Below are positions 17,743 through 26,025 of a stretch of DNA of 64,000 bases, piece after piece. The stretch comes from Timaviella sp038204505 (GTDB taxonomy: Bacteria; Cyanobacteriota; Cyanobacteriia; Elainellales; Elainellaceae), in NCBI GenBank assembly GCA_038204505.1, contig JBBRCV010000001.1, positions 12,103-76,102 of the forward strand. The letters are read 5' to 3'. The stretch's first letter is position 1, and each line of letters begins with the position of its first letter. A program made the position numbers and the translations under genes. The notes below the pieces were generated by a model that saw nothing but the letters and a program-made list of their open reading frames with translations, had not been told where the DNA came from and did no database searches.

Positions 17743-18498
17743 CTACTTATCAGTTACGGTATGCCATAGCTCTTTAAGCAGTCGCTTCACTTCTTTTTCT
17801 TTTCGAGCCACAGCAGTGCCCGCCTGACCTAGTTTTGTCTCAAACTCCGCTTGTTTCTGTTGTACTAAGCCCGATTCGAGGTCATCGGCTTGATTTTTTG
17901 CACTTTCATGCCAAACCTTAGCATTGTCTAAATGATGCTTTACTTCTTCATAGCGATCGCCATATCGAACCGCCAAATTTGCCTTTACAATTGCCAACTG
18001 AGTTTGCAATTGACCATAGCGCTTCTTCAATAGAGAAGCTTCTTCAGTGTTTTTGACTCGATCTACCATAGTGGATAATAGCTCCTTAATTTCTGATGAA
18101 TTATTTGAACTAGCCGATTCAAGTTCACTGACCGCTACGTTCATTGTTTCGTCTAAATCTCGTTCTTCTTCTTCCATACGAGACTGGAGCTGTTGTATCT
18201 CTCGTTCCGTCCGACTAATAGCCTCCTGCTTAGAACGACTAATGCCTTCAAGCAATCCTTCTACTGAAGCAATGGCTTCATCCTTAGTGTGTTTGCCCCG
18301 TTCACCTAAGTTTTCCACTAAAGCGGCGATCGCATCTCGGACAATTAACCGAATTTCGCCAGAGCCTCCCTGTATCTCGTCTACAGCTTGGGAAACTGCA
18401 CTTTTAATAATGTCTCGCAAGCGCTCTACTCGGACTTGCCCCTCAACCTTTGCTTGCTCTAAATCCGCTTTAACACGCTCTTTTACAGAATTAGACAT
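17743..18498 (-). CDS. Long helical (coiled-coil) protein of unknown function
   Basis: 251 residues, almost entirely predicted helix, rich in Glu, Lys, Gln and Ala, with no signal peptide and no membrane segment. Heptad-like runs include EREIQQLQSRMEEEERDL and KKRYGQLQTQLAIVKANLAV, and the C-terminus is basic (KEKEVKRLLKELWHTV). It resembles LEA/apolipoprotein-like helical proteins in composition. I do not recognise a defined family. It is convergent with the response regulator and downstream of the antiporter gene on the same strand. A structural or stress-protective role is only a guess. Confidence 0.6.
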   Translation of the reverse strand: MSNSVKERVKADLEQAKVEGQVRVERLRDIIKSAVSQAVDEIQGGSGEIRLIVRDAIAALVENLGERGKHTKDEAIASVEGLLEGISRSKQEAISRTEREIQQLQSRMEEEERDLDETMNVAVSELESASSNNSSEIKELLSTMVDRVKNTEEASLLKKRYGQLQTQLAIVKANLAVRYGDRYEEVKHHLDNAKVWHESAKNQADDLESGLVQQKQAEFETKLGQAGTAVARKEKEVKRLLKELWHTVTDK

Positions 18499-18588
18499 AT
18501 TAACTCTCGCAACTAAGGGATCAAGTATCTATCCTAAGCATTTACACAAAATAACCCCCTCTACCTAGAGAGAGAATTTTACAATAAC

Positions 18589-19806
18589 CTACGTAGCATT
18601 ATTTGTTTGGCGATCGTACCAGTTCATTAAAGGCGTAGCGGTGACACCATGGAGCACCACCGAAATTACAATCGTCACGAAAGTAATCCAAGCAATTTGC
18701 TCCCCCAGCTCATCTTTTAATCCCTCACCCAAAGCATAAGTTAAATAGTAAATAGAACCCACGCCTCGAATGCCAAACCAGCCCCATAGCAAGCGAACCG
18801 GAGTCGGTTGCCCCATCGTACTAACCCATACACCTAGCGGACGAATGACAAAGAGCAATAGTCCAGCCATGGTTAAAGCAGGAACCAGAAAATTTCGTAT
18901 GGGTTCAATTAGCAGCAATGCTCCTAGAAGCAGAATGGTACTAACCTCAACGAGCTTTTCAATTCTTTCCATAAATTCCAACTGAGACAGACGCTTTTCA
19001 GGGTCATGATAGCTCCGCTGAGTCACAATACCCGCTATAAAAACTGCCAAAAACCCGTACCCATTGACCAGTTCGGCAATTGAATAAGTGACAAAAACAA
19101 TACCAATTGCCACAAAATCTTCCATGAGAGAGTCGGCTGGACGAATGCGCTGAAGACGTTTATCGATCCAGACAATGCCTCTTGGAACAAATATTCCTAC
19201 TGCAAAACCAGCCGCGATCGCCCAAAATAAGTCAATCAGCACCCATTCTTGAATCCAATTCTGCCAGTTGTCGTCCTTGATCCACCGTAATCCGAAGTAA
19301 ACGAAAGGAAATGCTAAGGCATCATTCAATCCGCCTTCCGAAGTCAGACCAAACCGCAGTTCATCGCGATCGCTAGGATCAGAAAGTTGAACTTCGGATG
19401 CCAGTACTGGGTCAGTCGGGGCAAGAATTGCCCCTAACAAAATAGCGGCTCCCCAGCTTAAGCCTAAGAGCCAATGACCCGCAGCCGCTGCTGCAAAAAT
19501 TGAAATAGGCATCACTAAGCCAATCAATTGGATCGTTGACTTCCAAGTCTTAAACTTAAAGCGCCGATTCATCTTTAGCCCGCAGCTAAAGAGAGAAATT
19601 AGTACCACAAACTCAGTCAACCGTTGTAAAAACTCTGCTCCTGGACGCAATTGAATCAAATGAAATCCATAAGGTCCTAAAGCAATGCCTACACACAAAT
19701 AAATCAGGGCATAGGAAAAGGGCAAGCGTCCAATCCAACCAGAGCCTAATGTAACAAACAGCAGCAGGAAGCCGATGACTAACAGGTCAAGAATATAGAT
19801 ATCCAT
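18589..19806 (-). CDS. Na+/H+ antiporter, CPA1/NhaP type
   Basis: 405 residues with about 11-12 hydrophobic segments, so an inner-membrane cation/proton exchanger. CPA1 hallmarks are present: APTDPVLASEVQ and the ion-binding SEGGLNDALAFPF (Asn-Asp pair). The C-terminus ends soon after the last helix (MNWYDRQTNN), without the regulatory cytosolic tail of larger NhaP proteins. It exports Na+ (possibly K+) for H+ and contributes to pH and salt tolerance. It lies 122 bp downstream of the Crp-like regulator, separated by a strong hairpin. Confidence 0.88.
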   Translation of the reverse strand: MDIYILDLLVIGFLLLFVTLGSGWIGRLPFSYALIYLCVGIALGPYGFHLIQLRPGAEFLQRLTEFVVLISLFSCGLKMNRRFKFKTWKSTIQLIGLVMPISIFAAAAAGHWLLGLSWGAAILLGAILAPTDPVLASEVQLSDPSDRDELRFGLTSEGGLNDALAFPFVYFGLRWIKDDNWQNWIQEWVLIDLFWAIAAGFAVGIFVPRGIVWIDKRLQRIRPADSLMEDFVAIGIVFVTYSIAELVNGYGFLAVFIAGIVTQRSYHDPEKRLSQLEFMERIEKLVEVSTILLLGALLLIEPIRNFLVPALTMAGLLLFVIRPLGVWVSTMGQPTPVRLLWGWFGIRGVGSIYYLTYALGEGLKDELGEQIAWITFVTIVISVVLHGVTATPLMNWYDRQTNNAT

Positions 19807-19861
19807 AATAGGTCTTGAGCAATATTCCGGTTAAAAATCTGGCTTTTGCTAGCGTAGTAGA

Positions 19862-19889
19862 TTGCCTCTCTCCTGTAGGAGAGAGGCAA
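19862..19889 (-). terminator. Strong hairpin downstream of the Crp-like gene
   Basis: TTGCCTCTCTCC (19862-19873), loop TGTA, then the perfect complement to 19889. It lies 40-67 nt after the regulator stop. No U-run follows on the minus strand, so termination efficiency is uncertain. Confidence 0.5.
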
Positions 19890-19928
19890 GAAAAGAAGTC
19901 GATTTAGGGAGTTAAGTAACGTTAGAAC

Positions 19929-20528
19929 TTACGTTAATTCAGCAGAGTATCCTAACAGCATGTAGCGTTCTTCTGACCAATTCAGCATTCGTTCAGATTG
20001 AAATTTTTGAAGCAAGCGAGTGACAGTAACCCGCGTTGAACCAATCACTTCTGCAATTTCTTGATGAGTTAAGCGAATTTTAATGATTTGCCCATCATTT
20101 GTATCCTGTCCAAACTTGTCAGCAAACCAAAATAAAAATTTAAGTAATCTCTGCTCAACAGAGCTGCTGTGCATCATCCTCAAGAGTTCTTCCATTTGTT
20201 GAATGTGAGAAATCATTGCATCTAAAGGATAGGGCGACTCATTGGACAAGATGCAGACGGTTACATCCGTCAAGCAGTCTATTTGGTATGGGGCAATATG
20301 AGATAAAGGCAAACCGATAATGTCATTAGTTCCCCAAAATCCTAAAGGAACAATTCCTGCATCTGTTCCCCACGTTGCAGTCCGCACAACACCGCTTTCA
20401 ATTTGCCATAAAGTGTTTTGATTAAGAGGAATTGTTTCTCGACGCTGAAAATGCTGCAACGTTTTGGACAAAGATTTTTTTAAAGGATCAATAGTCTTAA
20501 TTGAGTGGTCACTTAATGTTGTTATCAT
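19929..20528 (-). CDS. Crp/Fnr-family transcription regulator
   Basis: 199 residues from ATG 20528; a TTG at 20543 would add five residues. The C-terminal winged helix-turn-helix is clear (RLTHQEIAEVIGSTRVTVTRLLQKF). The N-terminal half fits a cyclic-nucleotide-binding beta roll only loosely: the usual phosphate-binding cassette (GE....R.A) is not visible, so binding of cAMP is doubtful. It resembles the divergent Crp-like factors of cyanobacteria rather than NtcA. It lies between a LuxR regulator and the Na+/H+ antiporter, all on the minus strand, with hairpins in both gaps. Target genes unknown. Confidence 0.83.
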   Translation of the reverse strand: MITTLSDHSIKTIDPLKKSLSKTLQHFQRRETIPLNQNTLWQIESGVVRTATWGTDAGIVPLGFWGTNDIIGLPLSHIAPYQIDCLTDVTVCILSNESPYPLDAMISHIQQMEELLRMMHSSSVEQRLLKFLFWFADKFGQDTNDGQIIKIRLTHQEIAEVIGSTRVTVTRLLQKFQSERMLNWSEERYMLLGYSAELT

Positions 20529-20577
20529 AGATGTAGTGTCCAACTTGAGTTGATCAGTAGGAACTGACCAGTAGAAG

Positions 20578-20613
20578 AGTTAAAAGTATGACTTTTTAGC
20601 AGTACTTTTAACT
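20578..20613 (-). terminator. Hairpin between LuxR regulator and Crp-like gene
   Basis: An 11-bp perfect stem, AGTTAAAAGTA at 20578-20588 with its complement at 20603-20613, around a 14-nt loop. It could end the upstream regulator transcript or act in the leader of the Crp-like gene. There is no clear U-run. Confidence 0.4.
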
Positions 20614-20710
20614 CCCCTTTAGTAAATCAGAAGCGGAGTTCAGCAGACATCTGCCCCCAGGCATAGCCGCAGCCTCAAGGCAGAACTACAGTGTCTCTGA
20701 ACCCTTTAGC

Positions 20711-21418
20711 TTATTTAACTAATCCAGCTCGAAGCGCCCGTACAGCCGCCTGAGTGCGATCGTCAACACACATTTTGTTAAGGATGTTACGAACATGGGT
20801 TTTAACCGTTCCCACCGTCAGGTAAAGCCGTTTTCCAATCGCATCATTGCTGCATCCTTCAACAATTAACCTCAACACGTCTAACTCTCGTACTGTTAAA
20901 GGAGAGTTTTGTAAAAGATGCCCAAACTCAGGATCAATTGCTTCGATCGCCACACTAGGAACAGCATCGGCTTCGGTGGAGCGCGTTTGCTTAAGAATGA
21001 CAGAAGCGATCGAGGGGTCGATCCAGTTATCACCCGCTGCTGTCACATGAATTGCACTCACTAGTTGTTCGGTGCTAGTGTCCTTCATGCAATAAGAATC
21101 TGCACCTGCGGCGAAAGCTGCCAGCACAGCTTCTTCGCTATCATGCATAGTCAGGATTAGAATCCTGGTTTCTGTTGTTTGAGTAGCTCGGAAGCGGCGC
21201 GTCAGCTCAATTCCGTCCATATCAGGCAAGCCAATATCCACGATGGCGACCGTAGGGCGAGAGATCTGCAATAACTGCAAACCTTTCGTTCCATTTTCAG
21301 CCTCGCCTAGAATTTGGATATCGGGTTGTCGTTGTAAAGCAGCTTTCATGCCTATACGAGTCAGGTCATGATCTTCTACAAGCACAATTGTAATAAAGTC
21401 TGTCGTAATATTGTCCAT
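20711..21418 (-). CDS. LuxR-family response regulator (orphan)
   Basis: 235 residues from ATG 21418, preceded by GAGAGG at good spacing; the codon before it is an in-frame GTG that could also be used. Receiver domain with LVEDHDL acidic pair, phospho-acceptor Asp in AIVDIGLPDMDG near residue 60, Lys in YCMKDT; C-terminal LuxR helix-turn-helix SPLTVRELDVLRLIVEG then IGKRLYLTVGTVKTH. No kinase gene adjoins it, so its partner is elsewhere. Its neighbours on the same strand are the Crp-like regulator and the antiporter. Confidence 0.92.
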   Translation of the reverse strand: MDNITTDFITIVLVEDHDLTRIGMKAALQRQPDIQILGEAENGTKGLQLLQISRPTVAIVDIGLPDMDGIELTRRFRATQTTETRILILTMHDSEEAVLAAFAAGADSYCMKDTSTEQLVSAIHVTAAGDNWIDPSIASVILKQTRSTEADAVPSVAIEAIDPEFGHLLQNSPLTVRELDVLRLIVEGCSNDAIGKRLYLTVGTVKTHVRNILNKMCVDDRTQAAVRALRAGLVK

Positions 21419-21421
21419 CAC

Positions 21422-21787
21422 ACACCTCTCCAGAACATCATAAGGGCATTCATTTCTTTCATTCTGAGGCTCCGTTTAAGGTCACGATGTCGTCAATAAA
21501 ACGAGTTTTTGCCGATAGGATTACTCCTAATGACATCATACCTATCATCGGATCGAGCCACGCTTCATTGTATCCCTCTTAAGGTAGATATTTCTAGAAA
21601 AAATTATTTGAATGTACTAAAAAAGGAGACAGAAGGATACTTCTGTCTCCCTATTGTTCTTTAGCATTTCTGAACGCCGGAATGACTCTGCTTTACTTTA
21701 AACAAATCTTCAAACCTTACAGATATCGACTCATCCCTAAAACTCGGCAATGTACGGATTCGTACATTAGTTCAGCAATGCCCAAGA
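21422..21787. other. Intergenic stretch holding the dps terminator
   Basis: About 365 bases between two minus-strand genes. It holds an intrinsic terminator for dps at 21619-21650 and, to its left, the presumed promoter of the LuxR regulator. Nothing else recognised. Confidence 0.5.
21619..21650 (-). terminator. Intrinsic terminator of dps
   Basis: On the minus strand an 11-bp perfect stem (GGAGACAGAAG and complement, 21650 to 21625) with loop GATA/TATC is followed directly by six T (21624-21619). It lies 138 nt after the dps stop. Confidence 0.8.
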
Positions 21788-22330
21788 CTAAACTCCGACT
21801 GCTTCTTTTGAGGACATAGCAGGGCGATCGCCACTAGACTCTACTGCTTCGCCTTCCAGAAACGACCGAAGCATCCAAGCGATTTCTTCATGCTGCTCCA
21901 TTAATCCGGTTAAGAAATCAGCAGTGCCATCATCTGAATAATCCTCGGCTGACTTTGTAATATGCTCACGCATGTTCCGAACGATAGCTTCATGGTCTTC
22001 GAGCAGATTCTTGACCATATTTGTGGCAGTGGGCAAGTCTCCAGAATGCTCCTTAATAGACGCGAGCTTCAAGAAACCTTCCATAGTTCCAATAGGGTAG
22101 CCGCCCAGCGTCCGAACTCGTTCAGCCATCGCATCAATGTTGGCTGTTAATACTTCATAGTGTGTTTCCCACAGCTTATGAAGCGTAATGAACTGAGGAC
22201 CCACCACGTCCCAATGGTACTTCTTAGTTTTCACTAGAAGCAGATAAGCGTCTGACACGTCATGGTTAAGTAGATCAATTACTCCTTTGCGCTGCTCGTC
22301 TGTCAAGCCAATGTTAATACGTTGCATCAT
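21788..22330 (-). CDS. dps: Dps-family ferritin-like DNA-protection protein
   Basis: 180 residues. The four-helix bundle ferroxidase signature is present: TKKYHWDVVGPQFITLHKLWETHYE with the His, Asp and Glu iron ligands, and IDAMAERVRTLGG. The C-terminal helix carries WMLRSFLEGEA. Dps dodecamers oxidise Fe(II) with H2O2, store iron and protect DNA. The start is preceded by GAAGGA at good distance; a second ATG follows at once. It has its own terminator downstream and lies beside helical stress-type proteins at 22391 and 23214. Confidence 0.95.
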   Translation of the reverse strand: MMQRINIGLTDEQRKGVIDLLNHDVSDAYLLLVKTKKYHWDVVGPQFITLHKLWETHYEVLTANIDAMAERVRTLGGYPIGTMEGFLKLASIKEHSGDLPTATNMVKNLLEDHEAIVRNMREHITKSAEDYSDDGTADFLTGLMEQHEEIAWMLRSFLEGEAVESSGDRPAMSSKEAVGV

Positions 22331-22390
22331 GAGATCCTTCTGTAGATTACTGTGTACAAAAAACTGGTCTAGATTAACATCAATACTGCA

Positions 22391-22876
22391 TTAATTGATC
22401 TTGCTTCTAATGTTACTCATAACATCTTCAATTGCATTCTCAACTCTACCTTCTGCATTCGCAGCTTTGCCTTGAATCTTAGCAACATTTTCTTTAGTTT
22501 GCCCGTCTGCTGCATCGCTTGCAGTTCTAACTTGCCTTGCTGGACTGTCAAAGCTGCGGTTTGCTTGCTCTTTGACCAACCTGACCTTTTTCATGACTGG
22601 ACTGACAACGCCAGTTTTGTCTATTGCAGAATCGCTTTCAGTTTCAAGGTCATCTTTAACCTGGTTCTTCAGGTCATTCATGACGGTAGGCTGACTAGCG
22701 ATCGCCCCATTAAACGCAACTACAACTCTTTTTTTCATTGGCTCTGCCAAAGCCATTGAACCATTGTTTAGATAAACACCTAACCACATAGCGGCGATGA
22801 TTAAAAAACAGCAGAGAATCGAGAGCAGATTGCGATCGGTATGACTTAGATGCTTTGCAGATAGAGCATTTCGCAT
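22391..22876 (-). CDS. Membrane-anchored helical protein, unknown function
   Basis: 161 residues. One membrane segment near residues 18-36 (LLSILCCFLIIAAMWLGVYL) may be an uncleaved anchor or a signal peptide. The rest is charged and helix-prone, ending AKIQGKAANAEGRVENAIEDVMSNIRSKIN. That last part loosely recalls CsbD-like or LEA-like helices (KIQGKAANAEG), but no domain is certain. It lies 60 bp upstream of dps on the same strand, so possible co-expression under stress is inferred. Confidence 0.55.
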   Translation of the reverse strand: MRNALSAKHLSHTDRNLLSILCCFLIIAAMWLGVYLNNGSMALAEPMKKRVVVAFNGAIASQPTVMNDLKNQVKDDLETESDSAIDKTGVVSPVMKKVRLVKEQANRSFDSPARQVRTASDAADGQTKENVAKIQGKAANAEGRVENAIEDVMSNIRSKIN

Positions 22877-23213
22877 TAGACAATCCTTGCGCTTAAGCTA
22901 TGCAGTCCATTGACTTGCCACTGACATGACAAGGCGGTTAAGCCAGTGTATTGGTCGAGCTATCGATAGCCTTAATAGTCCCACATCAAAGTAGGTCAAA
23001 AATCGTCCTATAGGTAGAGCTTAAAACTCAGCTTTTACCTTGCTGTCTGTATAAATCTATATGAATCTGTGTAAACAAGTTACTGGGAGGCTTATTATAT
23101 TGGGCACCCCTCATTAGATAGATTAAGTCATGGGTTAATCTACAACTTTTGTTAGAAGATAGGTCTAATTATTAGATCTATTCTCTATAAGTAAGTTAGA
23201 TTGAGGTTTTACA
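22877..23213. other. Divergent promoter region
   Basis: About 337 bases between divergently transcribed stress-type genes. It contains an operator-like palindrome at 23160-23180. No open frame or RNA gene recognised. Confidence 0.5.
23160..23180. promoter_or_regulatory. Operator-like near-palindrome
   Basis: TAGGTCTAAT T ATTAGATCTA: two 10-bp arms with one mismatch around a single central base, ending 33 bp before the lipoprotein start codon. It could be a regulator site; nothing identifies the regulator. Confidence 0.3.
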
Positions 23214-23825
23214 ATGCGCCAGTTTTTCCATCAAGCGATCGCCAGTATCGCATTTAATGTCAAAACTTTGTTGTCTACTCTATTCTCTAAAAAGGTTGGA
23301 GTGGTAGTTGCAGCTATGGCTTTGTTATTTGTTAGTACAGGCTGTAACCCTCCTGCACCTAACGTGGTTGGTAATAGTGGTACCTATGATGAAAGAAAAG
23401 GGCAACAGACTGAGCTATATGACGGCGTTCAGCCTGCTACAGGTGGAATGAATCAGCACAATGATGATTTTAGATACGATAGAGGTGCGACCCAAGGTAA
23501 GACAGATCAAATGATTCGGCAAGCCGATCGCAATCTCGATAAAACTAAAACTCCCAAAGATGCTGTAGACGAACTTAAGAATGCCAACCCAGGTGACAAC
23601 ATTCGCAGAAATACGGAAGCAGCGAAGAATACCCTGGACAAGGTAGGAAATGATGTCTCAGAAGGTACTAAGAGAGGGACTGAGAATCTAAAAGCTAATC
23701 TTAAGAAAGCAGAAAGGAATGTCAAAGGATTCGCAGACGATGCAACCGACCAGGCTCAGCGAACTGGAGAAGGCGCTCTGAAGACGACTCAACGTGCCAT
23801 TGATGATGTAACGGATCGGACTTAG
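23214..23825 (+). CDS. LEA-like lipoprotein
   Basis: 203 residues. A long N-region leads to a hydrophobic segment and a lipobox (LLFVSTGC, Cys near 44), so it is probably a lipid-anchored periplasmic protein. The mature part is very hydrophilic, helix-prone and rich in Asp, Lys, Asn and Thr (KTKTPKDAVDELKNANPGDN, later DEGALKTTQRAIDDV-like runs). Composition resembles late-embryogenesis or DUF6658-like proteins of cyanobacteria. GAGG precedes the ATG. An intrinsic terminator follows. A desiccation or envelope-stress role is inferred. Confidence 0.65.
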   Translation: MRQFFHQAIASIAFNVKTLLSTLFSKKVGVVVAAMALLFVSTGCNPPAPNVVGNSGTYDERKGQQTELYDGVQPATGGMNQHNDDFRYDRGATQGKTDQMIRQADRNLDKTKTPKDAVDELKNANPGDNIRRNTEAAKNTLDKVGNDVSEGTKRGTENLKANLKKAERNVKGFADDATDQAQRTGEGALKTTQRAIDDVTDRT

Positions 23826-24292
23826 TTTTTGGATAAGTTTTGAGAACTTTCTGTAGAGTTCTTTAGTGAAGCAACGCATCCTTTCGCCAGAGAGGTATGC
23901 GTTGTTTTATAGATGGATATTGGCGATCGCCATCTAAGGGAGTTGCAATTAAATACCGCCCCGAACTGCCCCCAAAATCCTCCATTCTGGGGGCGGATAA
24001 GTTAATGCATCCCATTGGAGTTTTATTTTCACGCAACTCCCTAAAAGCCAGGTTTCTCTGCTAGATGCTCATAGCGGCTAGGTTTAGTTAGCAACACAGT
24101 TACTTATCCTCTCCCCAACTCTTTTAATTTAGGAAAGGTGCTTTTGCTGTAGGAAAGAGGCTTTGAGAGACTCACACTTCCATTGAGTCGCGATAATTCA
24201 TCCAAATTTACTTCTTTAGCTAGAAGGCTAATCTGAATAGATTAGCGAGACTGGATACAGGAGCCGATATTGCATAGTCGGTAAATAGCCTA
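23826..24292. other. Intergenic stretch with terminator and small hairpin
   Basis: About 467 bases. The terminator of the lipoprotein gene is at 23872-23910. A further 7-bp hairpin (GCCCCCA 23968-23974 with TGGGGGC 23988-23994) has no known role. The remainder should hold the promoter of the 24293 gene. Confidence 0.5.
23872..23910 (+). terminator. Intrinsic terminator of the lipoprotein gene
   Basis: CAACGCAT (23872-23879) pairs with ATGCGTTG (23897-23904), with inner CCT/AGG pairing, followed by TTTTAT. It is 47 nt after the stop. Confidence 0.6.
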
Positions 24293-24781
24293 ATGAAAAA
24301 CTTTAGAACGCCTCATCAAAATACTATTGCACAGTCTTTAGACTATCAAACCGCTCAACTAGCTCTAAGTACGTTGCAAAAGGCTGGTTTTCCTCCAGAA
24401 CAATTCTCTGTAATCCCTCAAGTTCTTGATCCTAATTCTTCGGCTAAGGAAACTGAAGCTGCAAAAGGTGCTGGAGTGGGAGCAATGACGGGGGCGGCTT
24501 TTGGGGGCTTGGCAGGGGGGCTTATTGCTTATGCAAGCACTCTCGCTGTTGGTTCTGATTCAGACTCTTCCCACTTAGTGGGCTTAGTATTGGCAGGTAG
24601 CGGCGTGGGGGCGTTAGCTGTAAGTATCTTAGGAGCATTAACAGGTGTCAATGTTCATAAAGGTCAAGAACCCTCGACAACTGTTGGGCAGTACATACTT
24701 ATTGCAGATATTACGCCAGATGAATTAGGACAAGCTCAAGAGCTGCTTCAGGAAAATGGTATTCCTATAACTCCTAATTAA
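24293..24781 (+). CDS. General-stress-protein-like protein with glycine-zipper membrane helices
   Basis: 162 residues in three parts: an N-terminal alpha/beta segment (TAQLALSTLQKAGFPPEQFSV) like the flavour of GsiB/17M-type stress domains; a central glycine-zipper region with two hydrophobic helices (AGVGAMTGAAFGGLAGGLIA and LVGLVLAGSGVGALAVSILG); and a C-terminal segment repeating the first fold (DELGQAQELLQENGI). Such proteins are common and uncharacterised in cyanobacteria. Membrane association is likely. It is a single gene downstream of the lipoprotein and convergent with queF. Confidence 0.65.
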   Translation: MKNFRTPHQNTIAQSLDYQTAQLALSTLQKAGFPPEQFSVIPQVLDPNSSAKETEAAKGAGVGAMTGAAFGGLAGGLIAYASTLAVGSDSDSSHLVGLVLAGSGVGALAVSILGALTGVNVHKGQEPSTTVGQYILIADITPDELGQAQELLQENGIPITPN

Positions 24782-24827
24782 TTTGCTTAACCGACAACAG
24801 CAATCTCATCTGAGTCATGATGTGTAA

Positions 24828-24849
24828 GGCATGCATCTTGCCTGCAATT
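24828..24849. repeat. Single-arm remnant of the MITE-like palindrome (copy E)
   Basis: GGCATGCATCTTGCCTGCAATT matches one arm of the repeat core with one change (TG for GG) and has no second arm. It lies between the stress protein and queF. Confidence 0.55.
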
Positions 24850-24902
24850 CATAACACGAAAAATGCTAGATATCCAAAAAGTAGATGCAAAGACTAACAT
24901 GG

Positions 24903-25316
24903 TCATAAGGTATTTGCCCGATAGTTTGCAAAGTCGTTTTTCTCACCTCTTTGAACAGTAATCACTGTCTTAACTCCACCGCGCCGCATAAAGTCCCCAA
25001 TTACTCGCAGAGACGTAGGTTTTACATCCTTAAAAAACTTATCTGCGATCGCATTTACAACTCCCTCATGCGAGATTCTTTCATTTCGAAATGAGTTGAT
25101 GTACAGTTTAATTGCCTTCAGTTCTACCGTGAATTCGTTAGGAATATAGTCAATCACAATTGTTCCAGAATCGGGATACCCAGAGCGGGGGCAAAGCGAT
25201 GCAAACTCAGGATGCTCTAAGTGAATTAGGTAGGGGATGCTAGATGGACTTTCCCATATTTCTAAGGGTTCGATCGTGGCTTTGGCGATCGCATTTGAGC
25301 CATAGAATTCAATCAT
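24903..25316 (-). CDS. queF: NADPH-dependent preQ0 reductase
   Basis: 137 residues, the length of type I (unimodular) QueF. It reduces 7-cyano-7-deazaguanine to preQ1, the last soluble step before tRNA insertion. The active-site Cys is in FASLCPRSGYPDSGT, and the QueF signature is ELKAIKLYINSFRNERISHEG. The start at ATG 25316 lies 1 base after the queC stop; the frame extends upstream inside queC but without homology. It is the last gene of the operon queE, queD-like, queC, queF. Cytosolic. Confidence 0.95.
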   Translation of the reverse strand: MIEFYGSNAIAKATIEPLEIWESPSSIPYLIHLEHPEFASLCPRSGYPDSGTIVIDYIPNEFTVELKAIKLYINSFRNERISHEGVVNAIADKFFKDVKPTSLRVIGDFMRRGGVKTVITVQRGEKNDFANYRANTL

Positions 25317-25317
25317 T

Positions 25318-26022
25318 TTAAGTCTCTCTAAATTTCCAAATTGGATCATCAATTCCAGCTTCGGTAAAACCTTTGTCCCGAAGCAGGCAAGCGGCGCAAT
25401 GTCCACACCCACCCTTAACACCTTGATAGCAGGTATGGGTAAGTTCAAACAGTTTCGTAAACTCCTCAGCGCCTAATAAATTATGAGCCAGCTTAACAGT
25501 CTCTGCTTTAGTCAAGGACATTAAAGGAGTTAGGATTTTGAATTTACCCTTTTCTCCAAAGTTGCCCAGACTGAGTGCATCTTCTAGAGAATCAATGAAC
25601 ACTCTGCGGCAATCAGGATAACCTGAATAGTCGCATTCACAAACTCCGGTATAGATTGTGCTAATTCCTAATGCAATAGCTCGATTAGATGCCAGGGTTA
25701 GAAACAAGGCGTTGCGAGAAGGAATAAACGTGTTAGCAACCCCTTCTGGAACATCTTCAGGTTGAGCAAAGGTGTCTACAGAATTATCTGAAATCAGGGG
25801 TGAAGTGCTCTTTAAAACATTGCCTAACTCGATTACTTCATGAGAGGTAACATTTAGTGCTTTGCCCACTGCAAGAGCGCTTTCAACTTCGATTTCATGC
25901 CGTTGCCCATAGTGAATGGTGAGGGCGTGGACTTCCTCATAATGCGCTTTAGCCTGTAGGGAAACAGTTGTAGAATCCTGTCCACCGCTTAGAAGAATGA
26001 CACATTTGGTTAGGGTGGTCAC
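25318..26022 (-). CDS. queC: 7-cyano-7-deazaguanine (preQ0) synthase
   Basis: 234 residues. It converts 7-carboxy-7-deazaguanine to preQ0 using ATP and ammonia. The PP-loop is LLSGGQDSTT at residues 10-19; a zinc site of Cys residues is in HTCYQGVKGGCGHCAACLLR near the C-terminus. The start is GTG (26020-26022), preceded by GGAG at suitable spacing. The stop is 1 base from queF, and the gene begins 3 bases after the queD-like stop, so translation is probably coupled along the operon. Confidence 0.95.
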   Translation of the reverse strand: MTTLTKCVILLSGGQDSTTVSLQAKAHYEEVHALTIHYGQRHEIEVESALAVGKALNVTSHEVIELGNVLKSTSPLISDNSVDTFAQPEDVPEGVANTFIPSRNALFLTLASNRAIALGISTIYTGVCECDYSGYPDCRRVFIDSLEDALSLGNFGEKGKFKILTPLMSLTKAETVKLAHNLLGAEEFTKLFELTHTCYQGVKGGCGHCAACLLRDKGFTEAGIDDPIWKFRET

Positions 26023-26025
26023 GGT

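Noticed and set aside
18047..18568. 173-residue plus-strand frame
   Set aside because: It is antisense to the helical protein gene; the Ser-rich sequence is the reverse reading of Glu/Lys codons.
20578..20613. NtcA/Crp binding site upstream of the Crp-like gene
   Set aside because: The GTA and TAC of the palindrome are 14 bases apart, not the 8 of an NtcA site; it is better read as an RNA hairpin.
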